A stretch of 6,752 nucleotides of DNA from Pseudomonadota bacterium (GTDB taxonomy: Bacteria; Pseudomonadota; Alphaproteobacteria; Reyranellales; Reyranellaceae). The notes under the pieces are model-generated. The model did no database searches. It saw only the letters and a list, made by a program, of their open reading frames with translations, and was not told the origin of the DNA. The stretch is from the NCBI GenBank assembly GCA_023436825.1, contig JAEZHS010000444.1, positions 1 through 6,752 of the forward strand, written 5' to 3'. This document shows, in pieces, positions 1 through 6,752 of the stretch; position 1 is the stretch's first letter; each line of letters opens with the position of its first letter. A program made the translations under genes and the position numbers.

Positions 1-891
<891 letters not shown>

Positions 892-906
892 TCGTCGCCG
901 TCCGCG

Positions 907-950
907 AAAAGACGAGGGCCGTCACCGTAAGGTGGCGGCCCTTTCTTTAT
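907..950. terminator. Intrinsic terminator after rpoC, probably bidirectional
   Basis: A 12-bp stem (915-926 with 931-942, one G-U pair) closes a GTAA tetraloop and is followed on the plus strand by a T-rich run at 941-949. Read from the minus strand, the same stem is followed within about three bases by TCTTTT (complement of the A-run at 907-912). It therefore has the form of a terminator for both rpoC and the convergent acetyltransferase gene. Its position 24 bases after the rpoC stop supports this. Termination in either direction is inferred from the structure. Confidence 0.88.
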
Positions 951-1016
951 CTTCCGGACCGCGAGCCTCCGGCTCGCTCATGTTCTTGGGCGCGCAAGAT
1001 GCGCGCGGTCCGGAAG
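951..1016. repeat. Palindromic intergenic element (REP-like)
   Basis: Perfect 13-bp inverted arms (951-963 and 1004-1016, beginning CTTCCGGACC) enclose 40 bases. Inside are two further perfect small palindromes: 961-967 with 971-977 (7 bp, 3-base loop) and 990-995 with 1001-1006 (6 bp, 5-base loop). Each small hairpin shares bases with one of the long arms, so the element can fold either as one long stem or as two short hairpins. This is the architecture of dispersed extragenic palindromes, but only one copy is visible here and its repetition in the genome is an inference. It overlaps the 3' end of the minus-strand acetyltransferase gene. Confidence 0.6.
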
Positions 1017-1589
1017 GCCATGGCGGGCCAGCCACGCCTCCCTCTCGATCAGCCAGACCATGCGGCGGCCTTCGCTGCTGACCGAGCGGAACGGCTCGAA
1101 GGCGACCAGACGTGCGCCCTGCCTTTCCTTCACCCGCGCGGAGGCGTGGTTGAGTTCGTGGTTGCTGACCCAGAGGCGGGGCCAGTCGAGCTCGCAGAAG
1201 GCGTAGTCGGTCACCCGGTCGGCGGCCTCGGTCATCAGGCCACGTCCCTGGAACTCCGGATCGAGCCAGAAGCCGCGCATGTCGCGGCTCTGCCCGTCGT
1301 CGGGCCAAAGGTCGATGCTGCCGATCGGCTCGTCCGGCCCGTCCTTCAGCCGGATCGCCCAATGGTGCTTCTCGCCGCGCGCCATCTCGCCCTGGCAGAT
1401 CTCGATGAAACGGATGGCGCCGTCGGTAGGATAGGGCCAGGGCACGCGTGGATTGAGATAGCGCACGATCTCCCAGCGCGGGGAGCGACGCTGGATGATC
1501 GGAGCGTCCGCCGGCACGAGTGGGCGCAGGATCAGCCGTTTCGTCTCCAGGAACGGCGTCGGCGGAAGGGGCTTTTCGAAGGTCGTCAT
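978..1589 (-). CDS. GNAT-family N-acetyltransferase, RimJ/RimL-like
   Basis: This gene encodes a predicted cytoplasmic enzyme that transfers an acetyl group from acetyl-CoA to an amine; the substrate cannot be read from sequence. Numbered from the chosen start it has 203 residues. The N-terminal strand is ETKRLILRPL (15-24), typical of the RimJ/RimL-like subgroup. GFWLDPEFQGRGLMTEA (106-122) is GNAT motif A, with the Q-x-x-G-x-G/A pyrophosphate-binding loop seen as QGRGLM. A later segment, SNHELNHASARVKERQGARLV, is the usual motif-B helix and strand. The start at 1589 is chosen because homology begins soon after it. An upstream in-frame ATG at 1631 would add 14 Ala/Pro-rich residues and lies directly against a 9-bp hairpin (1632-1659). 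No strong Shine-Dalgarno sequence is seen for either start. The last residues, DRAHLARPRT, are encoded by a palindromic element rather than by family sequence. The gene converges on rpoC and probably shares its bidirectional terminator. Confidence 0.88.
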   Translation of the reverse strand: MTTFEKPLPPTPFLETKRLILRPLVPADAPIIQRRSPRWEIVRYLNPRVPWPYPTDGAIRFIEICQGEMARGEKHHWAIRLKDGPDEPIGSIDLWPDDGQSRDMRGFWLDPEFQGRGLMTEAADRVTDYAFCELDWPRLWVSNHELNHASARVKERQGARLVAFEPFRSVSSEGRRMVWLIEREAWLARHGLPDRAHLARPRT

Positions 1590-1631
1590 GTCAGGTCTCG
1601 CTTGCGTTGCCGCGGGAGCGGGACCTGTCAT

Positions 1632-1659
1632 CAGCCCCGCGCCATGAACGGCGGGGCTG
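1632..1659. repeat. Perfect 9-bp inverted repeat upstream of the acetyltransferase gene
   Basis: Bases 1632-1640 (CAGCCCCGC) pair perfectly with 1651-1659 around a 10-base loop. There is no T-run on either side, so it is not a standard terminator. A second hairpin follows at 1716-1729 (5-bp arms, 4-base loop). The palindrome-rich character suggests an intergenic repeat element, but no second copy is visible in the window. Confidence 0.45.
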
Positions 1660-1896
1660 GGAAGGTCGGCTTCAGATCAAATGACCACGCGCGCGACGGC
1701 TCCCGCCCCAAAAGGCGGCTTCCAAGCCGAGGTGTAACCGGTCGCGTGGTCCAGCATGGCGTCGCCCTTAGCCCGACGGCGGCGCGGCGTAAACGACGGT
1801 CCGTGGGCGCCAGGAAATTCAGGCCGGGGTGTAACGCTTCGAACACACCGCCCGTCTCCAGGTACGGCGGCCAATTGCCGCCGGATAGGGGAAACG
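1660..1896. other. Intergenic region before the lipoprotein gene, no gene seen
   Basis: No convincing coding region is present. Visible structure consists of a hairpin at 1716-1729, an 8-base direct repeat GGTGTAAC at 1731-1738 and 1829-1836, and a perfect 7-bp hairpin at 1865-1871/1877-1883 just before the lipoprotein ribosome binding site. Open frames through this stretch on both strands give Arg/Pro-rich translations with no family character. I see no clear sigma70 promoter, although one for the lipoprotein gene must lie here unless it is read from further upstream. Confidence 0.5.
1865..1883 (+). promoter_or_regulatory. 5' UTR hairpin just upstream of the lipoprotein start
   Basis: A perfect 7-bp stem (CGGCGGC at 1865-1871, GCCGCCG at 1877-1883) encloses a 5-base loop. 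It ends four bases before the AGGGGA ribosome binding site at 1887-1892 and 13 bases before the ATG at 1897. It could modulate ribosome access or stabilise the mRNA; that role is inference. Confidence 0.4.
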
Positions 1897-2124
1897 ATGC
1901 GGATCTTGCCCTTGGGACTTCTTTTGCTGGCAATGGGTGGCTGCGCGGCGGCTGGGACGGAGGAAAGGGAGCGATGGGACGCTGCTGTGTGGGCCCTGGG
2001 CATGACGATGATGCAGGTCGGCAACCAAATCCAGGCCGAGCAGCAGCGGCAGTGGCAACAGTCTATGCCGCGGCAAGCGATCTGCCAGAACGTTGGTGGC
2101 ATGCTCAGTTGCACCACTTACTGA
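1897..2124 (+). CDS. Small predicted lipoprotein, function unknown
   Basis: This 75-residue protein begins with a signal peptide: Arg2, a hydrophobic run LPLGLLLLAM (4-13) and Cys16 in the lipobox context M-G-G-C. Cleavage before Cys16 and lipid attachment are predicted. Ala at +2 would favour the outer membrane under the Lol sorting rule known from E. coli. The mature part is about 60 residues: a short charged segment (TEERERW), a Met/Gln-rich helical stretch (31-57) and a C-terminal block with Cys63 and Cys72 spaced CQNVGGMLSC before TTY. The two cysteines could form a disulfide in the periplasm. The ATG at 1897 is preferred over upstream in-frame starts such as 1756 because the signal peptide begins there and AGGGGA (1887-1892) sits at good distance. 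I do not recognise the family. It lies alone between a divergent acetyltransferase and the non-coding region upstream of the str operon. Confidence 0.75.
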   Translation: MRILPLGLLLLAMGGCAAAGTEERERWDAAVWALGMTMMQVGNQIQAEQQRQWQQSMPRQAICQNVGGMLSCTTY

Positions 2125-2734
2125 TCGTCACGCGGCGATGAAAGCATTGCTGGCACCCGGGCCGGCGGCACAACGGATGGCGTGATCGCCGGTTCGACCC
2201 GCCATAGGTGGCCCTCCACGGTACGCAAAAACTCGCGAAAACGAGATTGGCGATACGGCACTAAAGTTATTAACAAATCCTTACTTTGGTTATATTATCG
2301 CTCCGTTGCGCGGCTTCCCCGCGTTCCCGCTCTTTGTATCGTTGATTCGAGACCCGAAGGCCGCGGCAGACACCGTCCCTCGACGAGGGGCGGGCCGATC
2401 GCGGTAACCAGTGTAACTGTCCGAACTCCGAAGCCGGCACCACCGATAGTGGGTGCGTCCGTGCCCTTCACTACGAAAGTACCGGCGGAAAGGGCGGAAA
2501 AGGCGCCAACTCAAGTCCACGTTGCCAGCAGCGCTTGCACCGACCGCCCGCAGCCCATCCCGACCAATTCGTCGACAGCACAGTGTCGCGTGCCGCTAGT
2601 GCCTCCGGGCTCGCAGACCTACAGGATCTTGTTGTTAGATTCTTGCGCAAGTGGAACGGCGGCCGACAGGAACGAGTCAGACCGCCTAGGCTGGAAACGC
2701 CAGCAATATCAAAGAGAAAAGCGTTTCACTGCGC
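2125..2734. other. 610-base stretch without a supportable gene, lower GC than neighbours
   Basis: This stretch lacks the strong third-position G/C preference seen in the flanking genes. Part of it (about 2221-2300) is clearly AT-rich and holds a promoter-like sequence. A frame stays open from GTG 2182 to 2763 (193 codons), but it has no family similarity I recognise, no good ribosome binding site and many A/T-ending codons. I therefore do not call it a gene. Small hairpins are present, for example GCACC/GGTGC arms within 2437-2456 and CCCTC/GAGGG around 2377-2389. No tRNA, rRNA or known structured RNA was recognised. It may be foreign or decayed DNA, or the template for an unrecognised RNA. 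Confidence 0.5.
2270..2298 (+). promoter_or_regulatory. Promoter-like sequence in AT-rich patch
   Basis: TTAACA at 2270-2275 and TATTAT at 2293-2298 are separated by 17 bp, close to the sigma70-type -35/-10 arrangement. TATATT at 2291 gives a 15-bp alternative spacing. A start of transcription near 2305 would be expected. No gene follows closely: the nearest sure one is rpsL, almost 700 bases on. It may drive a distal str-operon transcript or an RNA that ends before it. Confidence 0.45.
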
Positions 2735-2764
2735 TTGACGGCAGTGCCTTCGCGGCCATATAAG
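2735..2764 (+). promoter_or_regulatory. Probable main promoter of the str operon
   Basis: TTGACG at 2735-2740 and TATAAG at 2759-2764, separated by 18 bp, differ from the sigma70 consensus hexamers TTGACA and TATAAT by one base each. Transcription would begin near 2771, leaving a leader of about 210 nt before rpsL. A strong promoter fits the very high expression expected of rpsL, rpsG, fusA and tuf. Confidence 0.72.
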
Positions 2765-2770
2765 CGCGCA

Positions 2771-2982
2771 CCTCGTCGAGGGGCTGGTAGTTAGGCGCAA
2801 GCCTAAGACGCAGCCTGACGTCGAGGACCGCTACATGTCAGGCCTCCTGGCCGCAGAGTTTTTGATCGCGCGGGCGCTGCGCTCTTGCCGCTAGCCCCGC
2901 GTATTCGCTTTGCGCCGAAGCCTGTCCTGGGTGGACCCGAGATCAGGCCCTGAACAGGGGCGCATTAGGAAACCGGAAGTCG
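2771..2982 (+). promoter_or_regulatory. Structured leader of the rpsL-rpsG-fusA-tuf mRNA
   Basis: The region between the probable promoter and rpsL contains several inverted repeats. They are 2771-2775/2777-2781 (CCTCG/CGAGG), a 6-bp stem closed by a GCAA GNRA tetraloop at 2791-2806, and a perfect 7-bp stem 2813-2819/2837-2843. A GGCC/GGCC hairpin at 2841-2852 overlaps the last arm and is followed by five Ts at 2859-2863. A longer imperfect stem has arms near 2869-2874 and 2896-2901. The overlap of the third and fourth structures means they cannot form together, as in an attenuator. No long coding frame is present. Regulation by a ribosomal protein or by attenuation is inference. Confidence 0.45.
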
Positions 2983-3354
2983 ATGCCGACCATCAACCAG
3001 CTGATCCGTAAGCAGCGTCACGGCCTCACCTCGCGCAACAAGGTGCCGGCGCTGCAGGCCTGCCCGCAGAAGCGCGGCGTCTGTACGCGCGTCTACACGA
3101 CGACCCCGAAGAAGCCGAACTCGGCGCTGCGCAAGGTCGCCAAGGTCCGCCTCACCAACGCCTACGAGGTTGTGAGCTACATCCCGGGCGAGGGTCACAA
3201 TCTGCAGGAGCATTCGGTGGTCATGATCCGCGGCGGTCGCGTCAAGGACCTGCCCGGCGTGCGTTATCACATCATTCGCGGCACCCTCGATACCCAGGGC
3301 GTCAAGGACCGTAAACAACGCCGTTCGAAGTACGGCGCCAAGCGGCCGAAGTAA
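2983..3354 (+). CDS. rpsL: Small ribosomal subunit protein uS12
   Basis: S12 is a 30S protein at the decoding centre, contributing to tRNA selection and fidelity. The 123-residue product has the normal bacterial length and starts [10 protein letters not shown]. Highly conserved blocks are [20 protein letters not shown] (26-45), [10 protein letters not shown] (69-78), [14 protein letters not shown] (83-96) and the basic tail [14 protein letters not shown]. Lys43 and Lys88, whose substitution causes streptomycin resistance or dependence in E. coli, are both wild type. Asp89, next to Lys88, is the residue that RimO methylthiolates in E. coli. Purine-rich sequences at 2967-2972 (AGGAAA) and 2975-2979 (GGAAG) precede the ATG; neither is ideally spaced. 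It is the first gene of the operon, with rpsG 15 bases downstream. Confidence 0.98.
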   Translation: MPTINQLIRKQRHGLTSRNKVPALQACPQKRGVCTRVYTTTPKKPNSALRKVAKVRLTNAYEVVSYIPGEGHNLQEHSVVMIRGGRVKDLPGVRYHIIRGTLDTQGVKDRKQRRSKYGAKRPK

Positions 3355-3358
3355 GGCG

Positions 3359-3365
3359 GGGAGGA
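3359..3365 (+). promoter_or_regulatory. Strong ribosome binding site for rpsG
   Basis: GGGAGGA at 3359-3365 is a near-perfect Shine-Dalgarno sequence, placed between the rpsL stop (3352-3354) and the rpsG ATG (3370). It fixes the rpsG start and fills most of the short intergenic gap. Confidence 0.8.
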
Positions 3366-3369
3366 AGCA

Positions 3370-3840
3370 ATGTCCCGTCGTCGCGCAGCCGAGAAGCGTG
3401 AAGTCCTGCCGGACGCCAAGTTCGGCGATGTCGTTCTCTCCAAGTTCATGAACACGCTCATGGAGCGTGGCAAGAAGTCGGTCGCCGAGCGTGTCGTCTA
3501 CGGCGCCCTCGACGAGATCGAAGCCAAGCTCAAGCAGGATCCGGTCCCCGCCTTCCACGAGGCGCTGGAGAACGTGAAGCCGGCCGTCGAAGTCCGCTCG
3601 CGCCGCGTCGGCGGCGCCACGTACCAGGTTCCTGTCGAGGTCCGCCCCGAGCGGCGCCAGGCGCTGGCCATCCGCTGGATCATCCAGGCCGCGCGCGACC
3701 GCTCGGGCCACAGCATGAAGGAGAAGCTCTCGGCCGAGCTGCTCGACGCCTTCAATCGTCGCGGCAACGCGGTGAAGAAGCGCGAGGACACCCACAAGAT
3801 GGCCGACGCCAACAAGGCGTTCGCCCATTACCGCTGGTAA
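3370..3840 (+). CDS. rpsG: Small ribosomal subunit protein uS7
   Basis: S7 is the primary binding protein of the 3' major domain of 16S rRNA; it nucleates assembly of the 30S head and lies near the E site. The 156 residues match the usual length of the bacterial family. It begins [15 protein letters not shown], followed by [23 protein letters not shown], the [21 protein letters not shown] block (about 70-90) and the C-terminal [20 protein letters not shown]. The start is set by a strong GGAGG ribosome binding site. In E. coli, S7 represses its own operon by binding the rpsL-rpsG spacer. Here that spacer is only 15 bases, so such a site, if present, must lie elsewhere. fusA follows after 33 bases. 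Confidence 0.98.
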   Translation: MSRRRAAEKREVLPDAKFGDVVLSKFMNTLMERGKKSVAERVVYGALDEIEAKLKQDPVPAFHEALENVKPAVEVRSRRVGGATYQVPVEVRPERRQALAIRWIIQAARDRSGHSMKEKLSAELLDAFNRRGNAVKKREDTHKMADANKAFAHYRW

Positions 3841-3873
3841 CCGGCCACACAAGAACCCGAGAGAGCCCCTCCC

Positions 3874-5979
<2,106 letters not shown>

Positions 5980-6019
5980 GGCCGCCGATCGAATCAAGAC
6001 CGATTGAAGGAACAGGATC

Positions 6020-6752
<733 letters not shown>

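Noticed and set aside
1756..1896. Upstream GTG/ATG extension of the lipoprotein gene
   Set aside because: It would put 47 Arg-rich residues before a perfectly formed lipoprotein signal peptide. The ATG at 1897 has its own AGGGGA ribosome binding site.
1631..1933. Minus-strand 100-codon frame ending in a TGATG overlap with an upstream ATG of the acetyltransferase gene
   Set aside because: The overlap looks like translational coupling, but the product is Arg/Pro-rich with no family resemblance. It runs through several palindromes, and its 5' end lies antisense to the signal peptide of the lipoprotein gene.
999..2141. Plus-strand open frame of 380 codons
   Set aside because: It covers the acetyltransferase on the opposite strand and the lipoprotein gene in another frame. 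The minus-strand product has clear GNAT motifs and this one has none.
2182..2206. GGTTCGACCC, resembling the T-arm of a tRNA
   Set aside because: The bases on either side do not form the required 5-bp stem, and no matching anticodon arm, D arm or acceptor stem is found upstream.
2267..2275. TTATTAACA, resembling a DnaA box
   Set aside because: It has a mismatch at a conserved position, there is only one copy, and no other feature of an origin is nearby.
2182..2763. Plus-strand open frame of 193 codons with GTG start
   Set aside because: There is no good ribosome binding site, no recognisable domain, and many A/T-ending codons unlike the neighbouring genes. It also runs through both a promoter-like AT patch and the str promoter at 2735-2764.

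Overview
The window is high-GC bacterial DNA, most likely from an alphaproteobacterium. The reasons are the protein signatures (S12 beginning [10 protein letters not shown], a 156-residue S7 ending in HYRW), strong G/C preference at third codon positions, and the order rpoC - rpsL - rpsG - fusA - tuf. I cannot place it below class with confidence.

Layout. Positions 1-891 hold the last 296 codons of rpoC (RNA polymerase beta'), closed by a strong intrinsic terminator that also looks functional in the opposite direction. A 66-bp palindromic element (951-1016) follows. It supplies the last codons and the stop of a convergent, minus-strand GNAT acetyltransferase gene (978-1589). Behind that gene's start lies palindrome-rich intergenic DNA (1632-1896). 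A small plus-strand gene (1897-2124) encodes a 75-residue lipoprotein of unknown function. Positions 2125-2734 contain no gene I can defend. This stretch is less GC-rich than its surroundings and contains an AT-rich patch with a good promoter-like sequence at 2270-2298.

From 2735 the str operon begins. A near-consensus sigma70-type promoter (2735-2764) is followed by a leader of about 210 nt with several hairpins, then rpsL (S12, 2983-3354), rpsG (S7, 3370-3840), fusA (EF-G, 3874-5979) and the first 244 codons of tuf (EF-Tu, 6020 to the window edge). The gaps of 15, 33 and 40 nt indicate co-transcription. Together these genes make two proteins of the small ribosomal subunit and the two elongation GTPases, EF-Tu (aminoacyl-tRNA delivery) and EF-G (translocation). 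The upstream rpoC gene makes the catalytic subunit of the polymerase.

The core genes are ordinary and look intact, including wild-type Lys43 and Lys88 in S12. The points worth a second look are the 2.1-kb accessory segment between rpoC and rpsL, the palindromic element fused to the acetyltransferase reading frame, the structured str leader, the sharp codon-usage change at tuf, and a cluster of abnormal residues in tuf just before the window edge that looks like sequence error. I found no undescribed multi-gene system here.
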